NCBI GenBank assembly: GCA_028702395.1 | Contig: JAQVOV010000046.1 | Span: forward strand, 1 to 10,737 | Source of the DNA: Candidatus Omnitrophota bacterium | Lineage (GTDB): Bacteria; Omnitrophota; Gorgyraeia; JABMRN01 | Direction of reading: 5' to 3' | DNA: 10,737 nucleotides | Shown here: piece after piece, positions 4,160 through 10,737 of the stretch | Layout of the letters: every line of letters begins with the position of its first letter | How positions within the stretch are numbered: position 1 is the stretch's first letter | Translations under genes and position numbers: made by a program | The notes under the pieces: generated by a model | Databases searched by the model: none | What the model was told of the DNA's origin: nothing | What the model saw: only the letters and a program-made list of their open reading frames with translations

Positions 4160-4984
4160 TTAACCTCTGGCTTCTGGCTTCTGGCTTCTGGCCTCTAAAT
4201 AATTTTCACCCTTTCCTCTATCACGTAAAATGAGTTTCTCCAAGACTTTAAGCCATAAAATTGCAGGGGATATTGAATTTATAACAGCATAAATGAACCC
4301 TACCTCACCATCTTTACGTGAATTTCTTTTAAAATAATGTTTTAAGAATAACTTGATAGTCCCAAATGATATCTTATACCTAACTTTCTTAATCGAAATA
4401 TCAGGAGTATTTTCAATGATCTTATCAGCTTCTAATGTAGAGTATTTTAAAGCTTTTTGCATCATTTGCTCTATAGAAAAAATATTATAATGAAGTACTA
4501 TTGCATCTAAACTCAAAGATTTTCCTTTTATAACAAGTTGCTCATGGACTTTCCCTGAATATTGAGCCTCTCCTTTTTTAAAAATTCTAGCTAAAGAGGC
4601 AAAAGGCACATGCATTAACGGAATATTATAGATACAATCTCTTCTGATAATATTAAAAGCTGCATAGTCTTTGTTATTATGAATAGCCTTTATTATTTTT
4701 TGAGAAGTTTCCTTAGGCACAACCTCATCTGCATCCATTTGAAATATCCAATCACAAGTTGCATGTTCTATCCCTAAGTTCCTTTGGTTTGCAAAATCAT
4801 TATTCAATGGGTTAGATATAACTTTAGCATTATATTCTTTTTGCGCTATTTCAACAGTTCTATCCATGGAATTATCATCTACTATGATTATTTCATCTGA
4901 AATATCTTTTATAGAGTCCAGACATCTGCGAATGTTCTTTTCTTCGTTTTTTGTTATTACAATTACTGTCAGGTTATTGTTCAT
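4160..4984 (-). CDS. GT2 glycosyltransferase, WaaE/KdtX-like
   Basis: A 274-residue GT-A fold family 2 glycosyltransferase. It opens LTVIVITKNEEKNIRRCLDS (5-24), has IIIVDDNSMD (32-41), the metal/donor motif MDADE (83-87), and SGKVHEQL (143-150), the arrangement of WaaE-type enzymes that add glucose to the heptose core of lipopolysaccharide. A basic C-terminal region (about 205-225, KLFLKHYFKRNSRK) probably contacts the membrane. The ATG at 4984 overlaps the end of the O-antigen ligase gene by 11 nt, and no clear Shine-Dalgarno sequence is seen, so translational coupling is likely. Residues 263-274 (LEARSQKPEARG, preceded by ENY) and the TAA stop are encoded by or abut CTTCTGG heptads, so the tail is probably not ancestral. 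Exact donor and acceptor are unknown. Confidence 0.9.
   Translation of the reverse strand: MNNNLTVIVITKNEEKNIRRCLDSIKDISDEIIIVDDNSMDRTVEIAQKEYNAKVISNPLNNDFANQRNLGIEHATCDWIFQMDADEVVPKETSQKIIKAIHNNKDYAAFNIIRRDCIYNIPLMHVPFASLARIFKKGEAQYSGKVHEQLVIKGKSLSLDAIVLHYNIFSIEQMMQKALKYSTLEADKIIENTPDISIKKVRYKISFGTIKLFLKHYFKRNSRKDGEVGFIYAVINSISPAILWLKVLEKLILRDRGKGENYLEARSQKPEARG
4164..4198. repeat. Five heptad repeats forming the 3' end of the GT2 gene (CTTCTGG type)
   Basis: Units CCTCTGG, CTTCTGG, CTTCTGG, CTTCTGG, CCTCTAA on the plus strand, read on the minus strand as codons for EARSQKPEARG. Three exact units equal 21 nt, so the encoded peptide repeats every seven residues (SQKPEAR). Same unit as in manC at 518-545. 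Confidence 0.9.
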
Positions 4985-6215
4985 ATTTGTCGCTTGTTGT
5001 TACTGAGCTTTCGATCTCTCTGTTTATGCCTGCTGTTATGCCTATAAGTATCCAAAACAAAGCAAATATCTTTAAAGATGAGAAATGTGTATCAACTCCG
5101 GCATGGAACAAATAAACCAGATCCCCTGCCAAAAAACCTATCAACAAACAGGTCGTTTGAGATCTTTCATTAGCAAAAAGGATCATTTTAATATTTTTAA
5201 GAAAAAAAATGCCTATTGAAAAAACAAAAACAAGCATACAAGGTATGCCATTCTCTGCAGCTAACTGCAAATACGAATTGTGTGCATACATAAGACTGGT
5301 TGTAACCTTCATGTAATTACCAACACCCACTCCAAACAAAGGATTGTCCTCTATTACAACAAGGGCTTCTTTCCAAAGATCTATCCTGTCCTTATTAATT
5401 GTAGAATTATCAGAAAAACTCCCAGCTACTCTTGTTTTCAGATCAGATGAACTCATCAAAACAAGAAAAGAAAGAATGAACATTGGTATTAAAAAAAGCT
5501 TTTTTTTTGTAAATCCGAACATGAAAACCAAAGCTAAAAGAACTCCTAGAAAAGCTCCTCGTGATGATGCATAGAACAATCCCCAAAAGCAAAAACATAA
5601 AACCACAAAGAAAAGAATTATATAAAAAAACTTTTTTGTCCTTTTATAATAATTGCTGAAAAATATCCATATCCCGATATTGATAGGAATAAAAACAGAA
5701 AGCCATGCAGCAAAATCATTAGGATTATTAAAACTAGCATTCAATCTATTGGCTGTGTAGGCAGGTATTTTACGGACAAAGTCAACCCCTGTTAAATGCT
5801 GAACAACTAGATCAATAAGTATAAAAACAACTGTTACTGATATTACATACAAAATTCTTTTTATTTTCTTTAGTTCTGAAAAGGTTTCTGCTATTACAAA
5901 AAATAAAGCTATATTTTTCAGATAGACGCCCATCCATTTTTTCAAACTATGACCTACATCTTCCCCTAAAAAAGCAGCTATTAAGGCAAGTATAACAAAA
6001 CCATATAACCCAATATTTATGCCTGTATTTACAGGCCGTAAAAACTTTTTTTCTCCATAAAGCCTATACTGTAAAAGTTTTTTTATTATTAACGCAATAA
6101 TGGCAATAACTGCAAAAATCTCAACTAAAGAGTTTGAAAAAGGCAAGCAAAAAATAAGAAGATATAAAGATATTTCAATTATATTCTCTAAAGATCTTAT
6201 GCTCTTTTCTATCAT
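4974..6215 (-). CDS. O-antigen ligase/polymerase, Wzy_C family membrane protein
   Basis: A 413-residue inner-membrane protein with roughly ten or more hydrophobic segments (for example 11-50, 66-84, 100-110, 120-140, 170-186, 196-233, 240-256, 325-340, 355-371, 380-396). Landmarks of the O-antigen ligase/polymerase family: SFNNPNDFAAWL (161-172), SSRGAFLG (217-224), RIDLWKEAL..I..NPLFGVGVGNY (277-301) in the large periplasmic loop, and AHNSYLQLAAENG (311-323) with the conserved His312. It would join or polymerise undecaprenyl-linked glycan at the periplasmic face. Start choice: AGGAG at 6222-6226 lies 6 nt before the ATG at 6215; an in-frame TTG at 6221 directly abuts it and is unlikely. It starts 13 nt after the aminotransferase stop and overlaps the GT2 start by 11 nt. 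WaaL-type ligase and Wzy-type polymerase cannot be told apart by sequence alone. Confidence 0.88.
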   Translation of the reverse strand: MIEKSIRSLENIIEISLYLLIFCLPFSNSLVEIFAVIAIIALIIKKLLQYRLYGEKKFLRPVNTGINIGLYGFVILALIAAFLGEDVGHSLKKWMGVYLKNIALFFVIAETFSELKKIKRILYVISVTVVFILIDLVVQHLTGVDFVRKIPAYTANRLNASFNNPNDFAAWLSVFIPINIGIWIFFSNYYKRTKKFFYIILFFVVLCFCFWGLFYASSRGAFLGVLLALVFMFGFTKKKLFLIPMFILSFLVLMSSSDLKTRVAGSFSDNSTINKDRIDLWKEALVVIEDNPLFGVGVGNYMKVTTSLMYAHNSYLQLAAENGIPCMLVFVFSIGIFFLKNIKMILFANERSQTTCLLIGFLAGDLVYLFHAGVDTHFSSLKIFALFWILIGITAGINREIESSVTTSDKYEQ

Positions 6216-6221
6216 CCACAA

Positions 6222-6226
6222 CTCCT
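6222..6226 (-). promoter_or_regulatory. Ribosome binding site deciding the ligase/polymerase start
   Basis: AGGAG on the minus strand, 6 nt before the ATG at 6215. An in-frame TTG codon immediately downstream of it would leave no spacer, so the ATG is the start. Confidence 0.75.
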
Positions 6227-6228
6227 AT

Positions 6229-7347
6229 TCACAGTGACAAAATTATTTTTTTAAGCTTTTGAGTAATGTATATCACCTTTTTTTCCGTTAACTTATTAAA
6301 AAAAGGCAGCGCAATGGTCCTATCTGAAACATAGTCAGTTACGGGAAAATAACCACGTTTGAAATTGAAAAGCTTTCTATAAAATGGCTGTAAGTGTATA
6401 GGGCTAAAATAATTACTGCATGATACGCCTTGACCTCTTAATAGCTTCATGATCTTATCCCTATCTTTTCTATTGAATTTGTTGCCTAACTCAATAACAT
6501 AAACAAACCAGCTTCTTTTCCCATATGAAATGTTCTCGGGTATCTTTATGCCAGGAATATCCTTTAAATTCTCCTCATAATATTTGGCAACAATTTCACG
6601 CTTTTTTAATATTTCTTTTATTCTAGTCATTTGAACGATCCCTAAAGCAGCCTGCATTTCACTTAATCTGTAATTATAGCCCAACCTAACATGTCCAAAC
6701 CATGTTTGCATATTATCCCTGCCTTGATTACGCATACTTTTACAAAGATCAGCAATGTTCTTATTGTCAGTAAGAACCATTCCGCCTTCGGCTGTTGTTA
6801 TCTGTTTATTAGGATAAAAAGCAAAAGTTGCTGCATCACCAAAAGACCCTATTTTTCTACCTTTGAACTCAGCTCCTAAGGCCTCACAACTATCCTGTAT
6901 AAGCTTTAATTTATGCTTTTTGGCAATTTTTATTAATTTATCCCAAAGTGCCGGGACGCCAAAAACATCAACAGCTAAGATAGCTTTAGTTTTCTGTGTT
7001 ATTTTTTCCTCTATCTTAGAAACATCTATATTATAGGTTTCTCTTTCTATATCAACAAAAACAGGGGTTACATCTTCAAACAACAAACAATTTGAAGAGG
7101 CAATAAAACTAAAAGGGGTCGTTATAACTTCATCACCCTTTTGTAATCCTAATGCCCTCACTATTAAATGCAAAGCAGATGTTCCGCTATTAACAGCAAC
7201 AGCATATTTTCTTTTGGTATATTTAGTGAATATCTTTTCGAATTTAACTATAGCATTACCCATAGAAAGTCTTTCGCCATTCAAGACATTTACAACTGCA
7301 CTGATCTCTTTTTCAGTAATATCTGCAGCAGAAAGAGGTATTTTCAT
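6229..7347 (-). CDS. DegT/DnrJ/EryC1/StrS sugar aminotransferase
   Basis: A 372-residue PLP enzyme predicted to transfer an amino group, usually from glutamate, to a nucleotide-linked keto sugar in the cytosol. Family landmarks: IPLSAADITEKE at the N-terminus, AVNSGTSALHL (51-61) that holds the cofactor phosphate, QDSCEALGAE (151-160; D152 expected to contact the PLP ring nitrogen), and FAFYPNKQITTAEGGM (175-190), where K181 is the predicted Schiff-base lysine. The ATG at 7347 comes one base after the acyltransferase stop and has AAAGGA about 7 nt upstream; a 19-codon extension in frame lacks conservation-like sequence and is not used. Next to an acyltransferase and a PglC-like enzyme, a 4-amino sugar route like PglE is a fair guess. 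The 4,6-dehydratase that would make the keto sugar is not in the window. Confidence 0.93.
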   Translation of the reverse strand: MKIPLSAADITEKEISAVVNVLNGERLSMGNAIVKFEKIFTKYTKRKYAVAVNSGTSALHLIVRALGLQKGDEVITTPFSFIASSNCLLFEDVTPVFVDIERETYNIDVSKIEEKITQKTKAILAVDVFGVPALWDKLIKIAKKHKLKLIQDSCEALGAEFKGRKIGSFGDAATFAFYPNKQITTAEGGMVLTDNKNIADLCKSMRNQGRDNMQTWFGHVRLGYNYRLSEMQAALGIVQMTRIKEILKKREIVAKYYEENLKDIPGIKIPENISYGKRSWFVYVIELGNKFNRKDRDKIMKLLRGQGVSCSNYFSPIHLQPFYRKLFNFKRGYFPVTDYVSDRTIALPFFNKLTEKKVIYITQKLKKIILSL

Positions 7348-7348
7348 G

Positions 7349-7738
7349 TTATTTTCCTTTAATTTTAATAGGTACACCATATGCAGTAACATTATCCGGT
7401 ACATCTTTATTCACGAACGAAAAAGCCCCCACAATAGCATTTTCACCTATTGTAATTCCAGGCATTATAACACTATGAGACCCTATCTTACAGTTTTTTT
7501 TCAACACAACCCTGCCTTCTTTTTCATCTATTGTTGAAACTGAATAGATAGAACAATGTGAGCCTATCTGAACATTATCCTGTATCTCAATACCATTTTT
7601 GGCATTTAAATAAGTAAAAGCCCCGATATCTGTCCTGTTCCCCAAAACAAGCTTGTCAGCATGTCTGACTATCCAATTATACTTTGTTAACTGTCCTTCT
7701 TTTATTTCAGGTTTTTGCCAATTATCAAATCTATTCAT
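7349..7738 (-). CDS. Hexapeptide-repeat (left-handed beta-helix) acyltransferase
   Basis: A 129-residue acyltransferase made almost wholly of hexapeptide repeats, such as LGNRTDIGAFTYLNAKNGIEI, VQIGSHCSIYS and IGSHSVIMPGITIGENAIVGAFSFVNKDV (given here in parts), typical of trimeric acetyl-CoA-dependent sugar acetyltransferases. It lacks the N-terminal sugar-binding domain found in PglD. One of the two IGSH histidines may be catalytic. Start: I prefer the ATG at 7738 (MNRFDNWQ), which overlaps the phosphoglycosyl transferase stop by 8 nt and has AAAGGT about 9 nt upstream. In-frame ATGs at 7765, 7759 and 7756 have AGGAG in front and would give up to 138 residues with a longer overlap. Lying between the phosphoglycosyl transferase and the aminotransferase, it probably acetylates the amino group that the aminotransferase adds; O-acetylation is also possible. 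Confidence 0.88.
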   Translation of the reverse strand: MNRFDNWQKPEIKEGQLTKYNWIVRHADKLVLGNRTDIGAFTYLNAKNGIEIQDNVQIGSHCSIYSVSTIDEKEGRVVLKKNCKIGSHSVIMPGITIGENAIVGAFSFVNKDVPDNVTAYGVPIKIKGK

Positions 7739-8342
7739 AATCCTTGACCTTTCCATCATTTCCATAAACTCCTTTTTGAGATAAAATAACCCAAAAAGTC
7801 ATGAAAAATATTTTAATGTCCAAAAACAAGGAAAAATTATCAATATAAAAAATATCTTTTTTTATTCTCTCTTTCCACGACAAAAGATTTCTTCCTCTTA
7901 CTTGTGCCCATCCGCTTATTCCGGGTCTCATTTCTAACCTTTTTCTTTCTTCTGCTGTATATTTTTCTACTTGATGAGGTAAAGCAGGTCTTGGACCTAT
8001 AAAACTCATATCACCTTTTATTATATTAAAAACTTGAGGGATCTCATCAATACTCCATTTTCTTAAAAAAACACCTATCACTGTAATTCTCGGATCATGC
8101 TTATATGTTTCAATACCTGCTCCGATATTAACAGCATTATCCACCATTGTCCTGAATTTAACCATATCAAATGTTTTCCCGTTAATTCCAACCCTCTTAG
8201 ACAGATAAAAAACAGGACCTTTTGAAGTTACTTTTATCAGAACTGCTAAAATAAGTAATAATGGCAATAAACATATTATAATTGAAAAAGCAGATAAAAT
8301 ATCTATTATTCGTTTAAAGCCTTTTTGAATTTTTTTTCCCAT
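7731..8342 (-). CDS. Initiating phosphoglycosyl transferase, PglC/WcaJ catalytic domain type
   Basis: A 203-residue bacterial sugar transferase that moves a sugar 1-phosphate from a UDP-sugar to undecaprenyl phosphate on the cytosolic membrane face, the first step of glycan assembly. A single N-terminal hydrophobic segment (about 11-37), preceded by basic residues, matches the re-entrant membrane helix of small monotopic enzymes. Catalytic motifs: GKTFDMVKFRTM (55-66), SIDEIPQVFN (97-106) with the Asp99-Glu100 dyad, GDMSFIGPRPALP (110-122), and RPGISGWAQVRGRN (139-152). The ATG at 8342 overlaps the upstream GT4 gene by 37 nt; Shine-Dalgarno is weak. No large N-terminal domain is present, so it is PglC-sized rather than WbaP-sized. 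Sugar specificity is inferred only from neighbours, which favour an N-acylated amino sugar. Confidence 0.93.
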   Translation of the reverse strand: MGKKIQKGFKRIIDILSAFSIIICLLPLLLILAVLIKVTSKGPVFYLSKRVGINGKTFDMVKFRTMVDNAVNIGAGIETYKHDPRITVIGVFLRKWSIDEIPQVFNIIKGDMSFIGPRPALPHQVEKYTAEERKRLEMRPGISGWAQVRGRNLLSWKERIKKDIFYIDNFSLFLDIKIFFMTFWVILSQKGVYGNDGKVKDYE

Positions 8343-9454
8343 ATTTTCTTATATATCTCGTAAGTTTTGATGCTGTTTTGTTCTGAAGAGAAGTTCTCAA
8401 CAACATGTTCTCTTCCTTTTTGACCCATATTATCACATAATACTTTATTTAACAAAAGATTTATTTTATCAGCCAGTTTTCTGCAGTTGCACGGTTCTAC
8501 CAAAAATCCGCTTTGACCATCCAAAACAACTTCCCTTAGAGCAGGAATATCTGTGCCTATAACTGGTATCCCGCTTGATTGAGCTTCGGCAAATACAACT
8601 CCGAATCCTTCCCTTAAAGTAGGCAACAAAAAAACATCAAAAACATTCATCCACTTATCTATATTTGCTGAATATCCTGTAAAAAGAAAATTCTGCTCCA
8701 ATCCTTCCTCTTTTACCTTTCTCTCATAATCTATACGCTTCTCGCCATCTCCCACTATAACAAAAAAAACAGTCTCATTATCTTTCAATAATTTTGCTGC
8801 AGAAATAATATCTTCTATACCTTTATCTTTAACTATTCTAGATACTGTGCCTATTATTGTTTTAGTGCTATCAAGTCCTCTTTCCTTTTTTAAAAAAGTC
8901 TTTTCTTCTGTAGATATAGGTTTGAACCTGGTAGTATTGACCCCATTATACACTAATTCTATTTTATTTTCAGGAAGGACATTGTAATTGATCCCATCAT
9001 CTTTGACGAATTTACTTACTGCGATCACAACATCACAAAACAATCCAGCAGCCCTTTCAAGAAAAAGATACATCGTTTTTTTATAGTTTGGCAAAAACTC
9101 ATTAAATGCCCATCCTCCAACATTATGGACGATCACTCTAACTCCTGTGAATTTAGCCGCTAGCCTAGCAATAAAACCTGCCTTTGATGTTTGTGAGTGT
9201 ACAATATCGAACTTTTCTTTTTTTATAAGATTCATTAAAGCCATCCCAGCTTTTAGGTCTTTTAAAACATTTATTTTACGTGGTATCTCTAATTGATGAA
9301 AGACTACTCCTTTTTCTTGTAAAAAATCTATTTCATTTCCGTATCCAGCAGCAGCATGTACCTCAAATTCTTTTTGCTGTAAAAAATAAAAAAGATCCAT
9401 ATTAAAAGCCTTAAAAGATAAAGGATTCGTTGAAACAAAAAGAATTTTTTTCAT
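8306..9454 (-). CDS. GT4 glycosyltransferase
   Basis: A 382-residue GT-B retaining glycosyltransferase of family GT4. N-terminal acceptor domain: KKILFVSTNPLSFKAFN (2-18), HSQTSKAGFIARLAAK (86-101). C-terminal donor domain: VYNGVNTTRFKP (168-179), GTVSRIVKDKGIEDII (202-217), VIVGDGE (232-238) and the EX7E motif REGFGVVFAEAQ (281-292; E282 and E290). AGGA lies about 5 nt before the ATG at 9454; only 6 nt separate it from the preceding GT4 gene. Placed directly before the phosphoglycosyl transferase gene, it probably adds the second or a later sugar to the lipid-linked acceptor. Sugar specificity is not readable. Confidence 0.92.
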   Translation of the reverse strand: MKKILFVSTNPLSFKAFNMDLFYFLQQKEFEVHAAAGYGNEIDFLQEKGVVFHQLEIPRKINVLKDLKAGMALMNLIKKEKFDIVHSQTSKAGFIARLAAKFTGVRVIVHNVGGWAFNEFLPNYKKTMYLFLERAAGLFCDVVIAVSKFVKDDGINYNVLPENKIELVYNGVNTTRFKPISTEEKTFLKKERGLDSTKTIIGTVSRIVKDKGIEDIISAAKLLKDNETVFFVIVGDGEKRIDYERKVKEEGLEQNFLFTGYSANIDKWMNVFDVFLLPTLREGFGVVFAEAQSSGIPVIGTDIPALREVVLDGQSGFLVEPCNCRKLADKINLLLNKVLCDNMGQKGREHVVENFSSEQNSIKTYEIYKKIWEKKFKKALNE

Positions 9455-9460
9455 TTTATC

Positions 9461-10579
9461 CTATTTAAAAGCAAGATCTACTACATTACAAAACTCAGCA
9501 GTCACTTTTTGAACATCAAATTCCTGTTGAGCTATTCTTCGCCCATTCTCACCCATAACATTTCTTTGATCTTGAGGGGTCTTATATATTTTCTCCATAG
9601 CACTTACTAAAGATCCTACATCTCTTGCCTTACACAAAAAACCATTAACACCATGGCGAACAACATCCTGACAACCTGGTACATCAGTGGTAATTGTGGG
9701 AATAGCCATTGAAGAAGCCTCTAATAAAACCCCTGATAGGCCTTCTCTATAAGAAGGCAAAACAACACAATCTGCTTTAGCATAATAAGGTTTAGTTTCA
9801 TATACAAGCCCTGTATATTTAATAAAGCCCTCTTTTTCCCATTCTTTTATTTCTTTGCTAGATATAGCAGTTTTATTTATATCATCACACGGGCCCAAAA
9901 GTTCAAAAGACATGTCACTATATTTGTTATGAAGAATTCTAGCTGCTTCAACAAATTCTATTACACCTTTATCTTTAAGCATTCTAGCCACAAGCAAAAA
10001 TACAAAAATATCTTTTTCTTTTTGATCTAACATAGGGGCATACTTTTGAGTATCTACTCCAGCCCCTCCTACAGTTATACTATTTTGTTTGGTTACGATC
10101 TTCTCTTCAATAAAAAACTTTTGATCATGTTTATTTTCAAAAAACACTTTATAAATCCCGCGCAAACTATGACGATATAAACTTTTCACTAAAACAGTAA
10201 AAAAAGACTTTTCTATAAAAACTGTACCCAAGCCTGTTATAGTTGCCATAAAAGGTATCTTTAATAACTTTGCAACAATTGCCCCATAAATATTAGGTTT
10301 TATAGTAAAACCCATAAGAATATCAGGTCTATTCTTTAAGCAAATTAAAAAAAGTTTAATTAGCGAAAAAAATTCAGAAAACGGGTTAATCCCACTTCTC
10401 AACAATTTCCAATCATAATAAACAATTCCTATAGAAACTAATTCTTCAATGTATTCATCTCTCGGACAAATAACATGTACAACATATCCTTTTCTGATCA
10501 ACTCTTTTATAAGTAAAGTTCTAAAATTCTGAATAGCCCACCCACAATTAGCAATAATAAAAACTTTTTTTTTATTCAT
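9461..10579 (-). CDS. GT4 glycosyltransferase, PglA-like
   Basis: A 372-residue GT4 enzyme. The N-terminal half resembles Campylobacter PglA and related N-acetylgalactosaminyl or galacturonosyl transferases: the NPFSEFFSLIKLF block (65-77), FTIKPNIYGAIVAKLLKIPF (91-110), TITGLGTVFIEKSF (113-126) and LYRHSLRGIYKVFFEN (134-149). Donor domain: GGAGVDTQKYAP (171-182), LVARMLKDKGVIEFVEAAR (196-214), and EX7E in REGLSGVLLEAS (278-289; E279 and E287). AAGGA stands 4-5 nt before the ATG at 10579. It is the first complete gene of the probable operon in this window. Likely acceptor is an undecaprenyl-diphosphate sugar made by the phosphoglycosyl transferase; this is inference from context and from recalled similarity to PglA. 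Confidence 0.92.
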   Translation of the reverse strand: MNKKKVFIIANCGWAIQNFRTLLIKELIRKGYVVHVICPRDEYIEELVSIGIVYYDWKLLRSGINPFSEFFSLIKLFLICLKNRPDILMGFTIKPNIYGAIVAKLLKIPFMATITGLGTVFIEKSFFTVLVKSLYRHSLRGIYKVFFENKHDQKFFIEEKIVTKQNSITVGGAGVDTQKYAPMLDQKEKDIFVFLLVARMLKDKGVIEFVEAARILHNKYSDMSFELLGPCDDINKTAISSKEIKEWEKEGFIKYTGLVYETKPYYAKADCVVLPSYREGLSGVLLEASSMAIPTITTDVPGCQDVVRHGVNGFLCKARDVGSLVSAMEKIYKTPQDQRNVMGENGRRIAQQEFDVQKVTAEFCNVVDLAFK

Positions 10580-10636
10580 TTAATCCTTGAAACAAAAATA
10601 CCTGTTTTCTTGAAACACATCATCTTCATTTATACT

Positions 10637-10737
10637 TTAATCATTCAATAGAGATAAAAGATCTCCCTTGAAAATCAAAGCCTTCAAGCCTAAAAAGCCA
10701 CCTTCGATTTGTCCTGCAGCATATTGAAAATCTCTTA
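10637..10737 (-). CDS. Possible 3' end of another gene, cut by the window edge
   Basis: Reading the minus strand from the right edge, one frame is open for about 33 codons to a TAA at 10637-10639 and gives plausible protein (AAGQIEGGFLGLKALIF). A second frame is open for a similar length but is rich in Cys, Arg and Trp and looks less natural. Orientation and the 57-nt gap to the PglA-like gene fit the operon. No family can be named. Confidence 0.4.
   Translation of the reverse strand, partial: RDFQYAAGQIEGGFLGLKALIFKGDLLSLLND

Noticed and set aside
6216..6221. TTG start for the ligase/polymerase
   Set aside because: The AGGAG would directly abut the TTG; it is 6 nt from the ATG at 6215.
7348..7404. 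Longer N-terminus for the aminotransferase (19 extra residues)
   Set aside because: The extension runs into the end of the acyltransferase gene, and the family's usual start matches the ATG at 7347, which has its own AAAGGA.
7214..7537. Plus-strand open frame of 107 codons
   Set aside because: It lies opposite two well-supported minus-strand genes and shows no recognisable domain.
1..10737. Transposase, integrase or toxin-antitoxin genes
   Set aside because: All sizeable minus-strand frames are explained by glycan genes; the repeats have no encoded mobility gene in the window.

Overview
The window is AT-rich DNA from what is probably a Gram-negative, lipopolysaccharide-making bacterium. It carries two GT9 (heptosyltransferase-type) glycosyltransferases, an O-antigen ligase/polymerase and a membrane phosphoglycosyl transferase. 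Degenerate 7-nt tandem repeats, one type of which encodes SQKPEAR-like peptide, together with GTAGGGG...CCCCTAC palindromes, suggest an uncultured lineage of the Omnitrophota kind. That placement is a guess from repeat style and gene content, not proven by the sequence.

Every gene I can support lies on the minus strand, so transcription runs from high to low coordinates. From right to left: a possible C-terminal gene fragment at the right edge (10637-10737); a PglA-like GT4 glycosyltransferase (9461-10579); a second GT4 glycosyltransferase (8306-9454); a PglC-like initiating phosphoglycosyl transferase (7731-8342); a short hexapeptide-repeat acyltransferase (7349-7738); a DegT/DnrJ/EryC1/StrS sugar aminotransferase (6229-7347); a multi-spanning O-antigen ligase/polymerase (4974-6215); a WaaE-like GT2 glycosyltransferase (4160-4984); and two GT9 glycosyltransferases (3125-4078 and 2049-3125). 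Most of these genes overlap or lie within 13 nt of each other, so this is probably one operon. Two mannose genes follow, each behind a repeat-filled spacer: a small cupin mannose-6-phosphate isomerase-like protein (1429-1800) and a mannose-1-phosphate guanylyltransferase that runs off the left edge (1-1021).

Functionally the locus looks like envelope glycan synthesis. The aminotransferase and acyltransferase would make an N-acylated amino sugar. The phosphoglycosyl transferase would load the first sugar-phosphate on undecaprenyl phosphate, the GT4/GT2/GT9 enzymes would extend the glycan or the lipid A core, and the Wzy_C-type membrane protein would polymerise or ligate it. The mannose genes would feed GDP-mannose. 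No flippase, ABC exporter, 4,6-dehydratase or phosphomannomutase is visible here.

The unusual part is the non-coding DNA. Spacers 1022-1428, 1801-2048 and 4079-4159 are mosaics of 7-nt-period tandem tracts with several different unit sequences, variable-core palindromes with a constant CCCTACA flank, a recurrent TCAGGACGTTCCA-like element, and an 18-nt sequence present three times in mixed orientation, including on both sides of the cupin gene. The heptads also enter coding sequence: four lie in frame inside the guanylyltransferase, others form the C-terminal tail and stop codon of the GT2 gene, and another tract supplies the last two codons and the stop of the cupin gene. I found no rRNA, tRNA, CRISPR array or transposase gene.
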